DNA from: Areca catechu
Lineage: Eukaryota; Streptophyta; Magnoliopsida; Arecales; Arecaceae
Reading direction: 5' to 3'
Assembly: GCA_021397845.1 (NCBI GenBank)
Contig: CM038046.1
Location: 6,491,001 to 6,555,000, forward strand
DNA length: 64,000 bases
Both the position numbers and the translations under genes were made by a program. Numbering within the stretch: position 1 is the stretch's first letter; the number at the start of each line of letters is the position of its first letter. The notes beneath the pieces were generated by a model. It worked only from the letters and a program-made list of their open reading frames with translations, was not told where the DNA came from and made no database searches. Positions 33,641 through 44,800 of this stretch are shown here, piece by piece.

Positions 33641-36600
33641 TCACTGGTAGTACATTCTCAGGTTCGAGGGGTTCCATGTCCGGGGGAACCTGGCACCTCC
33701 CAATTCTTCCAAGTAACATGCCCCGTGGGGGAGGGCTTCTGCTACCCGATAAGGGCCTTCCCAGTTGGGTGAAAGCTTGCCGCACTCTCGTGGCTGGGAG
33801 GCTTCTGTACGCCGGAGGACCAAGTCCCCGGGACGAAAAACCTTCGGCCGTACTCGGGAGTTGTAATATCTGGCTACACGTTGCCGGTATGCCGCCATTC
33901 GAATTCGGGCCTTGTCCCTTGTTTCTTCGAGGAGGTCTAGGTTGAGCATCATCCTGGCCGGGTTTTCTGTCTCGTCGTATTGTTCTACGCGCAGCGTGGG
34001 TATGCTGAGCTCGATCGGGATGACTGCCTCGGCCCCGAAGACGAGGTTGAATGGGGTTTCGTCGGTAGCCGTCCTTGGAGTGGTGTGGTATGCCCAAAGA
34101 ACGCTGGGAAGCTCGTCGGCCCACCTGCCCTTGGCTTGGTCTAGCCGCGTGCGGAGGCCCTGAAGAATGGTCCTGTTCGTGACCTCAGCCTCCCCGTTGG
34201 TCTGGGGGTGCGCCACCGAGGTGAAGCGATGCTTGATGCCGAGGTCGTTGCAGAAATCCTCGAACTCTCGACAGTCGAACTGGCGTCCGTTGTCGGTAAC
34301 CACGGTGTGGGGGAGGCCGAAGCGGCAGACGATGGACTTCCAGAAGAATTTGGCGACGTTTGCTTCGGTGATTCTTGCCAAGGGTTCGGCTTCGACCCAT
34401 TTTGTGAAGTAGTCGATGGCCACTATCAGGAACTTCCGCTGGCCGGATGCCAGCGGGAATGGGCCCAGAAGGTCCATTCCCCACTGGGCGAATGGCCAGG
34501 GGGCTGAGAGTTGAGAGATCGGGTTGGAGGGTTGCCGCTGTACCGTGGCGTGGCGCTGGCACCGGTCGCATCTCTTCACGAAGTCAGCGGCGTCCTCCTT
34601 CATCGTCTCCCAGAAGTAGCCTTGACGAAGGGCCTTGTATGCCAACCCCCTGCCCCCCACGTGGTTCCCACAGATGCCTTCGTGAATCTCCTGGAGCACA
34701 AGCTTGGCTTCTGCGGGTCCAATGCACTTGAGGAGGGGATAAGAGTAGGACCTTCGATACAGCTGCCCGTCCATCAGGACAAACCGCACGGCCTTCTTCC
34801 TGATGAGGCGAGCCGCGTCTCGGTCTTCCGGCAGAATGCCGTCGGTGATGTACGCGGCGTACTTGTCCATCCAGCCGGGCTCTTGGCTGACCTGATGGAC
34901 CCCCGTCGGTGCTTCGAGGCTTGGGACTTCGAGTCGCTCCACATGAGCGCGTCCCAGCATTGTGTCTGGCAGAGTCGCCAATCGAGAGAGAGCATCCGCG
35001 CGGGCGTTCTCCCCGCGGGGGATATGAAAGATGTTGAAGCGCCGAAACTTGGACGCGCCCGCCTTGACGAGCTCCAGATACTTCGCCATCTGGGGGTCGT
35101 GAGCGACGTACTCCCCGGACACCTGCCCCGCCACGAGCTGGGAGTCAGTGAAAGCTCTGAGGTTGGTCACGCCCAGCTCGCGGGAGACCCTGAGTCCGGC
35201 GAGAAGCGCCTCGTACTCCGCTTGATTGTTTGTCACGGGGAACTGGAAACGGAGCGCACATTCTGCGACGACCCCGTCGCCGTTGGCAAGGATGAGCCCA
35301 GCTCCGCTCCCTCCGGAGTTTGAGGCTCCGTCTACATGGAGGATCCAGGCGTCCTCTCCGGGCTTGTTGGCGCCGACCTCCATCGGCTGGGCCGAAGAGT
35401 CCTCCTCGGGCTCCTTGCCCAAACCTGCGCATTCGACCAAGAAATCGGCCAGCACCTGTGCCTTCATTGCCGACCTCGGTCGGTATGTAATGTCGAACTC
35501 GCTGAGTTTCAGTGCCCATTTGGCCAATCGCCCCGAGGTGTCGGGTCGGCTGAGCACCGCTTTCAGCGGTTGGTCCGTCAAGACGGCGATGGGATGCGCT
35601 TGGAAATAGGGCCTGAGACGCTGGGCAGATACTATCAGCGCAAAAACGAGTTTCTCGGGCCGGGAATACCTGAGCTCCGCGTCCCGGAGGAGTTTGCTGG
35701 TATAGTACACCGGTCGCTGGATCCCGTGGTCGTCGGTTCGGACCAGGACAGAGCTGACGGCCTCCGGGGTAACGGCCAAGTAGAGGGTAAGCTCCTCCCC
35801 TTCCTCGGGCCTGGACAGCAAAGGTGGTGATGCGAGCGTCTTCTTCAACTCCTCGAAGGCCTGCTGGCATTCCTCGGTCCAGGCGAAACCATTCATCTTC
35901 CTCAGCACCTTGAAGAAGGGGCGGCAGCGGTCCGCCGACCTGGAAATGAAACGGCTAAGGGCCGCAACCCGGTCGGTCAGCTGCTGCACTTGTTTCTTGG
36001 AGGCTGGCTGCTCCATGTCCAGGATAGCCTGGACCTTCTCCGGGTTGGCCTCGATTCCTCTCTGGGTCACCATGAACCCTAGGAACTTTCCGGCGGAGAC
36101 CCCGAAGGCGCACTTCGCCGGATTCAGCTTCATCTGGTGGCGCCGGAGGTTGCCGAACGTCTCTGCCAGGTCGGCTACGTGGTCCGAGTCAAGTTTGCTC
36201 ATTACCAGCATGTCGTCCACGTACACCTGCATGTTGCGGCCTATCTGGTCTTTGAAGACTTTATTGACCAGACGTTGGTACGTCGCCCCCGCGTTCTTGA
36301 GGCCGAAGGGCATCATCCTGTAACAGAAAGTCCCGCGATCAGTTATGAAGGCGGTACGCTCTTCGTCCTCCGGATTCATCCGGATCTGGTTGTATCCGGA
36401 GAAAGCGTCCATGAATGACAGGAGACGGTGTCCCGAGGTGGTGTCGACCAGCTGGTCGATCTTTGGCAGAGGGAAGCTGTCCTTCGGGCAAGCTCGATTG
36501 AGGTCGGTGTAGTCCACGCAGATCCTCCACTTACCGCTGCTCTTCTTTACCATGACCACATTTGCTAACCAGCTGGGGTATTGGACTTCTCGGACGAAAC

Positions 36601-39085
36601 CGGCGGCGAGAAGTTTCTCTACCTCCTCGTCGATCGCCTTCTGCCTCTCCATGGCAAAGCTTCTCTTCTTCTGGCGGACCGGGCGGCTGCCTGGGTCCAC
36701 GTTCAGGCTGTGCATGATAATCTCGGGCGGAATACCCGGCATGTCGACCGCCGACCAGGCGAACACATCGGCGTTGGCACGGAGGAACTCCAGCAGGCGG
36801 GTTCGTTCCTCTTCGGGGAGCTGGGCCCCAACTTGCACCATCTTCAGAGGGTCTGAACCAAGGGGAAAGGAGAGCAGGCGCTCTACGGGCCCTCCCCTGG
36901 GTTCCTTTTCTCTTAGGTCGAGGTCCTCGACCTCGCGGGCGAGCTCTGCGCCCTTGATGCCCGGGATTGTCTGCAGGCAGAGCGGGACTGGCTGGATCGT
37001 CCCCTTCATTTCCCCGAACCCGAAAGGCGTGGGGAACTGCACCAGCAATCTCCTTGTGGAGATAGTGGCGTCTAGTCGGTTGAGCCCCGGTCGCCCAAGG
37101 ATGGCGTTGTAAGGGGAAGGGATCTTGACTACAGTGAAAGTTACCATGATGGTCGCCTGCCGAGGTGGGGATCCGGCGGTAACTGGGAGAGTGATCTCCC
37201 CTTCGACTCCCACGGAGTCCCCTGTAAAACCTACCAGTGGGGTGTGCACTGGCTTTAGCTGGTCGAGAGACAAGTTCATCCGAGAGAAAGCGTCATAAAA
37301 AAGTACATCGACCGAGCTTCCACTATCCACCATGATTCGATGTACAGGGTGTTTCGCGATGGTCATTTCGACCACCACGGCATCATTGTTTACATTGTCA
37401 TTAGACTCCCCTCCCTTGGGAGGGGTTACATTCTCCGGGACTTCCCGGGCTCTCTTCTCTGCTCGGCCAGATCCGCGTGAGACCATGCCCACGGGCCTCT
37501 CTGTTGGCCGGTTGTCGATCGCAGGGACAGGTGGCAAGGCCGCGAGCGGCTGCTTTTCGGAGGGAGCCTCGTTCTTGACGAACTTCCGGAGGTATCCCCT
37601 CCCGATCAGCTCCTCGATCTCCCGCTTCAGGTGGCGGCACTCCTCCGTGTCATGCCCGTGCTCGCGGTGGAATTGGCAGTACTTTGATTTGTCTCGGGCT
37701 GCCCTCGGGTTCTGAGGTGGAGGTCGGCGGAGATAACGCTCGCCCTCGATTTCCATAAGGATTTTGGCTCGAGGTGCGAGGAGAGGGGTGTACCTCCGCT
37801 CGGGGGCAGATTCGGCCCTCGGCCTTGGGTTCGGGCGAGGGTCGACTGGTGGCCCGGGCCTCCGAGCTCCCGGGGCGTCTCTCGGGGTCGACTTCTTCAA
37901 AATCTTCCCGTCCAGCTCTCGACGGGTGCGGTCGGCCTCCTCCGCTCGGATGTACTTGTGGGCGCGGAGGAGTAGCTCGGAATACGTCCTGGGCGGCTTC
38001 TTGTCCAGGGAATAGGTCAGGCGGGACGTCCTGAGCCCGCGCTTTAGAGCCAGCATGGCGACGGGCTCGTCTAAGCTGTAGATCTCCAGGGCCGCGGTCT
38101 TAAACCGGGCGATGTAGTCACGGAGCAGCTCCTGGTCCTGCTGGCGGACGGAGAAGAGGCTGTCCACCTCCCTTGGCACCTTTCGACAAGCGTCGAAATG
38201 CGCCACAAACTTTCCTTCCAGCTGCTGGAAGGAGCGAATGGATCCGGGCTCGAGACGGGCGAACCAGACTCGGGCGGCCTTCCGAAGGGTTGCAGGGAAG
38301 GCGATGCACAGAAGGGCGTTGGTGGCGCCCTGGACCCTCATGAGAGCTTTATAACTCTCCAAATGGTCCAGGGGGTCGGTGGTCCCGTCGTAAGGGTCCA
38401 CTTGTGGCATGCGGAACCGTTTCGGGATCGGTTCCGCCTGAATTTCTTCGGAGAAAGGGGGGCGGGAGTCGTAGCCCGCCGGGTCAGCTGACGAATTCTG
38501 CAGGTCGGCAAACCGTCGGGCGAACTCCGCCAACTTGCGCTCGTGCTCTTCTAGGCGCCTCTCGGCCTGGCGCCTGATGGCTTCATCGGTGGAGTCTTCC
38601 ACCGAGACTGCGTGTGAGGGAGGCGCCGATTGGTCTCGGCGCGGGGTCCGGACCCGGCGTCGCTTGCTGCGATGCACCGTCTCGGCCCCATCGGCCGGGG
38701 ATCGACTCTCGTGATCCTCCGAGCCGGAATAGTCTTTCTTCGGGGGAGCTTGGCGGCTCTCTCGGGGGTTGGAGATGGCTTGCGGATGGGACGGCCTGCC
38801 CTGGATTGAGCGCAGGCTCCCACGCTGTCCCGCGACCCGAGCCGCGGGGGTCCCTGGCTGCGGCTGAGTGGCCAGGGACCGTTGCTGATGCTGGAGCTGT
38901 CGGACCGCTGAGGTCAAGGTCTGCAGCTGCTGGACGATGGCCGCAAGGGATCCGTCCGCCGGGGTAGGCTGCTGCATAAGAGGAGGGGGAGCCGGAAGCT
39001 CCCGTTCGGGGGTGTGGCCCCCCGGTGGGGAGTGGGCTTCTCCCACATGGCTGGTGGACGCCTCGCGACCACGAGTGACCACCAT
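33641..39085 (-). CDS. Gag-Pol polyprotein, Tat copy 2 (1814 aa, open)
   Basis: Also uninterrupted, with the same domain order and intact motifs: protease D-S-G-S-S, RT Y-V-D-D, dual RNase H, integrase HHCC and D,D-35-E. Against copy 1 I count six amino-acid changes: Leu/Pro and Ala/Val in the N-terminal gag part, Thr/Met between protease and RT, Val/Ala in RT, Ala/Val in the second RNase H, and Ile/Val after the integrase core. All six correspond to single transitions and none hits a catalytic residue. Two intact, non-identical polyproteins argue that the array is a real duplication and not a duplicated assembly segment. Confidence 0.93.
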   Translation of the reverse strand: MVVTRGREASTSHVGEAHSPPGGHTPERELPAPPPLMQQPTPADGSLAAIVQQLQTLTSAVRQLQHQQRSLATQPQPGTPAARVAGQRGSLRSIQGRPSHPQAISNPRESRQAPPKKDYSGSEDHESRSPADGAETVHRSKRRRVRTPRRDQSAPPSHAVSVEDSTDEAIRRQAERRLEEHERKLAEFARRFADLQNSSADPAGYDSRPPFSEEIQAEPIPKRFRMPQVDPYDGTTDPLDHLESYKALMRVQGATNALLCIAFPATLRKAARVWFARLEPGSIRSFQQLEGKFVAHFDACRKVPREVDSLFSVRQQDQELLRDYIARFKTAALEIYSLDEPVAMLALKRGLRTSRLTYSLDKKPPRTYSELLLRAHKYIRAEEADRTRRELDGKILKKSTPRDAPGARRPGPPVDPRPNPRPRAESAPERRYTPLLAPRAKILMEIEGERYLRRPPPQNPRAARDKSKYCQFHREHGHDTEECRHLKREIEELIGRGYLRKFVKNEAPSEKQPLAALPPVPAIDNRPTERPVGMVSRGSGRAEKRAREVPENVTPPKGGESNDNVNNDAVVVEMTIAKHPVHRIMVDSGSSVDVLFYDAFSRMNLSLDQLKPVHTPLVGFTGDSVGVEGEITLPVTAGSPPRQATIMVTFTVVKIPSPYNAILGRPGLNRLDATISTRRLLVQFPTPFGFGEMKGTIQPVPLCLQTIPGIKGAELAREVEDLDLREKEPRGGPVERLLSFPLGSDPLKMVQVGAQLPEEERTRLLEFLRANADVFAWSAVDMPGIPPEIIMHSLNVDPGSRPVRQKKRSFAMERQKAIDEEVEKLLAAGFVREVQYPSWLANVVMVKKSSGKWRICVDYTDLNRACPKDSFPLPKIDQLVDTTSGHRLLSFMDAFSGYNQIRMNPEDEERTAFITDRGTFCYRMMPFGLKNAGATYQRLVNKVFKDQIGRNMQVYVDDMLVMSKLDSDHVADLAETFGNLRRHQMKLNPAKCAFGVSAGKFLGFMVTQRGIEANPEKVQAILDMEQPASKKQVQQLTDRVAALSRFISRSADRCRPFFKVLRKMNGFAWTEECQQAFEELKKTLASPPLLSRPEEGEELTLYLAVTPEAVSSVLVRTDDHGIQRPVYYTSKLLRDAELRYSRPEKLVFALIVSAQRLRPYFQAHPIAVLTDQPLKAVLSRPDTSGRLAKWALKLSEFDITYRPRSAMKAQVLADFLVECAGLGKEPEEDSSAQPMEVGANKPGEDAWILHVDGASNSGGSGAGLILANGDGVVAECALRFQFPVTNNQAEYEALLAGLRVSRELGVTNLRAFTDSQLVAGQVSGEYVAHDPQMAKYLELVKAGASKFRRFNIFHIPRGENARADALSRLATLPDTMLGRAHVERLEVPSLEAPTGVHQVSQEPGWMDKYAAYITDGILPEDRDAARLIRKKAVRFVLMDGQLYRRSYSYPLLKCIGPAEAKLVLQEIHEGICGNHVGGRGLAYKALRQGYFWETMKEDAADFVKRCDRCQRHATVQRQPSNPISQLSAPWPFAQWGMDLLGPFPLASGQRKFLIVAIDYFTKWVEAEPLARITEANVAKFFWKSIVCRFGLPHTVVTDNGRQFDCREFEDFCNDLGIKHRFTSVAHPQTNGEAEVTNRTILQGLRTRLDQAKGRWADELPSVLWAYHTTPRTATDETPFNLVFGAEAVIPIELSIPTLRVEQYDETENPARMMLNLDLLEETRDKARIRMAAYRQRVARYYNSRVRPKVFRPGDLVLRRTEASQPRECGKLSPNWEGPYRVAEALPHGACYLEELGGARFPRTWNPSNLRMYYQ

Positions 39086-39143
39086 TGCTAGAGAGCGTGA
39101 CACCTGCAAAAAGCTAGTTCCCACTAGGGGTTAGTGTCCTGCC

Positions 39144-39161
39144 CCCCTACCTGGCGCGCCA
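39144..39161 (-). promoter_or_regulatory. Primer-binding site of Tat copy 2
   Basis: Identical to the copy 1 site, three bases inside the right-hand LTR. Confidence 0.7.
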
Positions 39162-39164
39162 ATC

Positions 39165-40819
39165 TGTTGCCGTCCTCGTCGCCGCGCCCGTGCCGAGGAT
39201 CAACCGATCCTCCCTGACCGCCTGGCAAGGGAGCCTCCCTTCCTGCGAGAAACCTGCAACAAAGGGGTTAGAGGACCCTGGCCGGGGATTCCGGCGAGGG
39301 GGCTCCGACGGTCAAGTCAGTAGACGACGTGGGGGAACAGACTCTCGCTCCCTGGCCCTCTAAAGGGTCCCAGGTTTGGAGAGTTAACTCGTGAAGGGGA
39401 AGCGCCGGGGACCGGAATCTCGGCTGGGCCTGCCTGCCGAGCTCGCGTCCAGTATTCCCCTCTCGGGATCTCTGGCTTTTTTCTCGGAGCGAGGCCTTGT
39501 GCCGGTGCTTCCTTCTTGTCCCCAGGCTAGTTGGCTTACCTTGCAGTCTCCGGATCCCTCCTCCTTTATCTCCCTCCGTTGTGTGCTTTCCGTCGTGTGC
39601 TTGTCCTTTTCCTCCTCGAAAACTCCTCTCCCCTGTCTTCCTTTCTTTTCCCTTTTTGGTGAAGGAGGCCAGGCGGCTTTCCGACCTCGTCCACCGGGCC
39701 CAGCAGGGAGAAGGCAAGGACAGAAGAGAAAAGGAGGAGGGGGGCGGCGCTGGCAGAGCGGCCAGTCGTCAGGCTTCGGGCTCCGTGAGAGTGCTCTTTT
39801 CCCCGAGGGTGGGCGCCATCCGTTTACGGGGCCCGTTCCGTCAGGATCGGGTCTCTCGACTGCGGGACCTTTCGGGCCAATGTAAGTGACGTTCCGCGTG
39901 CCGCCGCCCTCCGTACGGGACGCCGTCTGGGGTCGGTACGGCCCGAGGGATGGCCTCGGGACCTGTCGCCGAGGGATGGCCTCGGGACCTGTCGCTTTCC
40001 CCGGGGGCCTCTCCGTACGAGCGGTCTGACCTCGGCTGAGTTGGACCTGTCTCCGGGGGCCAACTGGCGAGAGGCGAGGGATCGGCCGACCTCGGCTTAG
40101 GTGGACCCCTACTGGGTGGACACCTGGCGAGGTGGCAGGAGGTCGCCTGGCTTCGGCCGAGGTGGACTCGTCTCCGGGTGGCCACCTGGCGCAAGGCGGG
40201 GGGTCAGCCGACCTCGGCCTAGGTGGACCCCTCCTGGGTGGACACCTGGCGAGGTGGCAGAAGATCGCCTGGCTTCGGCCGAGGTGGACCCGTCCCCGGG
40301 TGGCCACCTGGCGCAAGGCGGAGGGTCAGCCGACCTCGGCCTAGGTGGACCCCTCCTGGGTGGACACCTGGCGAGGTGGCAGAAGATCGCCTGGCTTCGG
40401 CCGAGGTGGACCCGTCCCCGGGTGGCCACCTGGCGCAAGGCGGAGGGTCAGCCGACCTCGGCCTAGGTGGACCCCTCCTGGGTGGACACCTGGCGAGGTG
40501 GCAGAAGATCGCCTGGCTTCGGCCGAGGTGGACCCGTCTCCGGGTGGCCACCTGGCGCAAGGCGGAGGGTCAGCCGACCTCGGCCGACCTTACTCGGGGC
40601 GGACTCCTCCGAGCCCGGGCGCAGATGAGTCGGTGGGGGAACTCCGCGCCGAACTCGACCTCGGCGGGAGCTGTTTGCTTCAGATAGTCGTCGGGCGGTG
40701 CGGTCTTGCCGACCCTAGCTTTGAGGACGTGGCGCTGATTCTGGCAGGGAAACTCGCACGTGGCTCGCTCGCATTCGGCGATACCTGAGCCTGGCCACGT
40801 CACTGTCACGGCTGTAACA
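39165..40819 (-). repeat. Tat element LTR 3 (rightmost; 5' LTR of copy 2), 1655 bp
   Basis: Full length like LTR 1; the segments deleted in LTR 2 are present. It differs from LTR 1 at only a few bases (for example cgcgcc versus cgcacc near 40647). Confidence 0.93.
40098..40585. repeat. 122-bp tandem repeat, 4 copies, in LTR 3
   Basis: Units start at about 40098, 40220, 40342 and 40464, as in the other LTRs. Confidence 0.88.
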
Positions 40820-40888
40820 TTTACCCATCTGCATTTGCATCAAATGCATATATTTGAAAATAGAATAATTCAACAAAGAAGTTTAACC
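40820..40888 (+). repeat. 69-bp duplicated flank, right copy
   Basis: Identical to 17193-17261; begins immediately after the CA end of LTR 3. Confidence 0.92.
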
Positions 40889-41868
40889 TAGCCATATATT
40901 TTGTTAAACTAAAAACTGTATGTACATGCATGAAAATAGTACATGCTTCATGTATTGGTAATTGCACACCACTAAAAAAAATATGCTCTACCTGTTTTGT
41001 TGTCTTTTTGTTATCAGGTGCTTGATTGCTTCGAGGGTAAAGAAGCTTTCTAACCTATTTTGAAATTGGTTTAAGGTTTGTTTATGGAAGCTATGATGAT
41101 TATGTGATGAATTGTTTGGCTGATTTAACTGTTTCTAATGGCAACAATCTTGGATGGCCTTCTTTTGTAGGCAACCAATTGTAGTCATTTTGATTTATTT
41201 GTAGATTAAATAGTATATAACTGAGTTTCCTAATCATTTTTTATTATTTATTATTCTTTTTCTTAGTAGATGATTTATGTTTCTTTATAAATTTCTTAGT
41301 ATATACCTGCATCTTTTATTTCAATACCATATATAGCTTTGTTACGATCAATTATGATTTTTTAGATATTTTTTAAAAAACTTGCATTGCATTGAAACAT
41401 AGACCCGTCAATTGATTAAAGTACATATTCTACAGCATCGGTATAATTATTTTATTTTTGTACGGATGGGAGAAATATGTATAGTGGTCAATTGAATGTC
41501 CAGTTTGGATAGTTTGAGAATTGCAAATAATTTTATAGGTGCTTACAGTAATCAAACGGTACGGATAGAGTTTCAGATATATTTCAGATAGCATTTCTTT
41601 TTATTTCTCCTCATACATATTTATTTGTATGGAGAGAACTAAGGGGAAATGCTGCCGAAACTTTTCTAGAACTTCTATTGCATATCCTTTGATTACTGTA
41701 AATGACCTATATAATTAATGCAATTCTTGAATGGGATAGGACCTCTTTACCTATTAGTTGGTGATATGGTGCATTTAATAATACTGTAATCGATCTATTG
41801 AATAAACTTATTTTAAATTTATTATGTTCTTATAAATATTTATTTATTTCAGTTAGTTGAATCTTACA
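40889..41868. other. CACTA interior upstream of the transposase gene
   Basis: AT-rich sequence without coding motifs, ending in 'tatttatttcag' at 41841-41852, a good intron acceptor 16 bases before the transposase ATG at 41869. It is probably a 5' intron. Confidence 0.5.
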
Positions 41869-44800
41869 ATGGATAAGAGTTGGATAATTAAACCGAGAAA
41901 TAGCAAAGAATATCTGGATGGAGTACAGAATTTCATTAAATTTGGTATAGAGAGAAGTAGTATCAGTGGTAAGATTTTATGTCTATGCCAAAAATATGTA
42001 AATTCCAGTTCTCTATATCCGAATATTGTTGAAGAACATTTGGTATGGAACATATACCTGATTTTGGATCCAGTAATCAACAGAAAAATCTTGCAAGAGA
42101 TGATGATATCAGGGGTTTGCTCAGAGGTGCTTTTGAATATTGTACTCAACAACTTGGAGATTGCAGTGGAGGATAAGTAGCAACTGAGTTATCTGAGGAT
42201 CCTATATTTATTGAAGCTGTATATGATGGAGAGCCGATACCCCCAACTAATGTTGGAATAGATCGTTATCAGAAGCTGATAAGAGATGCATATCAAGAAT
42301 TATATGCTGGTTGCAAGAACTTTTCAAAAAAAAAATTTCTTGTGCATTTGTTTCATATAAAATACTTGAATGGATGGTCTGGCAAGAGTTTTACTATGCT
42401 GCTCAAGTTGTTAAAGAATGCATTTCCTGAAGGTACTAGTTTATCAATATCTTGTTATGAAGCCAAAAAACCAGTAAATGAATTGGATCTTGGATACGAA
42501 AAGATTCATAGTTGTCCAAATGATTGTATATTATATCGGGAAGAATATGCCGATCAAGAGTCGTGCCATGTATGTGGATGTTCACGATGGACGAAGCAAA
42601 AAAAAATGAGAGTGAGGGATTAGATGAATTGGATGCAACACAAATTAAACAAAAGCCGACGAAGGTATTACGCTATTTTTCTCTTGTACCTAGATTGAAA
42701 AGGATATATGCATCATCAAAGACAGCTTCATCAATGAGATGGCATGATGAAAGCCGTACAAAAGTTGGAATGCTTAGACACCCAGCAGATAGTTTAGCAT
42801 GGAAAGCATTTGATGACAGACATCTTGATTTTGCATCTGATGCTCGTAATGCCAGGCTGGGTTTAGCCAGTGATGGGTTCAATCCATTTCGAACCTTAAG
42901 TTCTGTCTATAGCACCTGGCCAGTTGTTCTGATTCCTTATAATTTGCCATCATAGATATGCATGAAACAGTCTTTACTTATTTTATCAATGGTCATTCCA
43001 AGTGATAAGGGTACAGGCAATGATATTGATATTTTCTTACAACCTTTAATAGATGAATTGAAACAATTGTGGGAGGGTATCAGTGCAATTGATACTTCGA
43101 ATGGCCAAACATTCAATCTGCGGGCAGCTCTATTATGGACTGTTAACGATTTTCCTGCATATGCTAATTTATCTGGCTGGAGCACTAAGGGACGAGTTGC
43201 ATGTCCTTCTTGTGGTGAATCAACCCATTCAATTTGGTTAAAACATGGAGGAAAGTTTTGTTATATGGGACATCGTCGATGGTTGGAGGCAAATCATCCA
43301 TTTCGATTTTAGAAGGATTTATTTGATGGTACTATAGAGTTGGGATCTGCTCCAATTCTACCTTCTGGTTCTGATATTCGTAGATAAATGCTTGGTATCA
43401 GATACAGTTATGGCAAGATGACAAAGTCCTCTAAAAAGCGAGGAAGAGATGATGTTGAGACTTTGGTACAAGAAGAAGTATCGGAGGAAGTCAATACTTG
43501 CACCTTAGATATGGCAATGTTCGAGGATCCGGATAATTTCTTTGAAGTTAAAAATGATGATGATATAATCACAGCATCTACCTATCAGCATACTAAATAA
43601 TTATGGAAGAAAAAAAATATATTCTTTGACTTACCTTATTGGGAGCATAATATACTCCGGCATATCTTGATGTTATGCATATAGAAAAGAATATTTGTAA
43701 AAATTTGATTGGAACAATATTAAATCTTGATGGAAAGACTAAAGATAACATGAAGGCGCACCTTGATTTAAAAGAAATGGGCATCCGACATGAACTTCAT
43801 CCACAAGTGCTTGCAAATGATAGAACTTATATCCCTCATGTATGTTACACAATGTATAGTCGAGAAAAAGATCTCTTCCTGGTAGTTTTAAAGAATATCA
43901 AGGTTCCTGATGGATATGCATCAAATATTTTACGATGTGTGAATCTGAAAGAGCAAAAAACTTCAAATCTTAAAAGTCATGATGGACATATACTAATGCA
44001 AGATATTCTTCCATTGGCTTTAAGGTCGTCAATGCCGAAACAAGTTATTACGGTTGTTTTTCAGTTATCATTATTCTTCAAGGCATTATGTTATAAGGTT
44101 CTTGATCCTCAAGAGCTTGATCAGTTGCAGTCTCAAGTCATACTTATGTTATGTCAGATGGAAAAGATTTTTCCTCCTGGATTTTTTATGATGATGGTTC
44201 ATCTACTCATTCACCTTGCTTCGGAAGCTAAACTTGGTGGACCGGTACAGTACAGATGGATGTACCCTATCGAGAGATAATACTGTAAAACTTAGATTTC
44301 ATAATTTATATATCTTTTTTATTATTTAATGTGATATAAATATCATATTTTTTGAAGGTATCTTGTACGTTTGAAGGATTATGTACGAAATAAAGCCCAT
44401 CCTGAGGGCTCACTTGCAGAGGGATATATTGCTGAAGAGTGTTTAACATTTTGTTCAAGATATCTCGAAGGTGTAGAGACTGTATTCAATCGACCTCAAC
44501 ATCATGGTGATACTATGGAGAATACAGATCTATACAAATTTGCATCATCCGGAATATTTATAGGAAAAACTGAAAGTATTGTTCTTGACCATAAATCCAT
44601 GTCACAAGCACACCGTTATGTATTGTTATATAGTGACATAATATCTGACTATCGCAGGTTAGTCTATCTACACATGGATAATACTAAATATTAGACATGT
44701 TGTTGTCAAACTTATATTTGATTATCATGCAGTGAGTTTTTATCTGTACAACGACAAGCCAATCATTCCACTCGTCCTAACCAAGGATTGAACAAAGATG

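Larger units (their letters stand above)
17265..40819 (-). mobile_element. Tandem array of a Ty3/gypsy Tat-lineage retrotransposon: LTR-int-LTR-int-LTR
   Basis: Three LTRs (17265-18919, 28244-29839, 39165-40819) alternate with two internal regions (18920-28243 and 29840-39164). The element reads on the minus strand: the primer site lies left of each 5' LTR and gag-pol runs right to left. Tat-lineage assignment rests on a second RNase H domain between RT/RNase H and integrase, the lack of a chromodomain, a long 3' interior with tandem repeats, and an antisense accessory ORF, as described for Grande, RIRE2 and Retand. Each LTR-int-LTR unit is about 12.58 kb. The internal copies differ by a small number of substitutions and a 1-bp intron indel, so the array is young. 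Confidence 0.92.

Noticed and set aside
17265..40819. Assembly artefact as the sole cause of the duplicated Tat internal region
   Set aside because: Scattered substitutions between the copies, a 1-bp intron indel and the distinct middle LTR argue for two real copies, though read-level confirmation is still needed.
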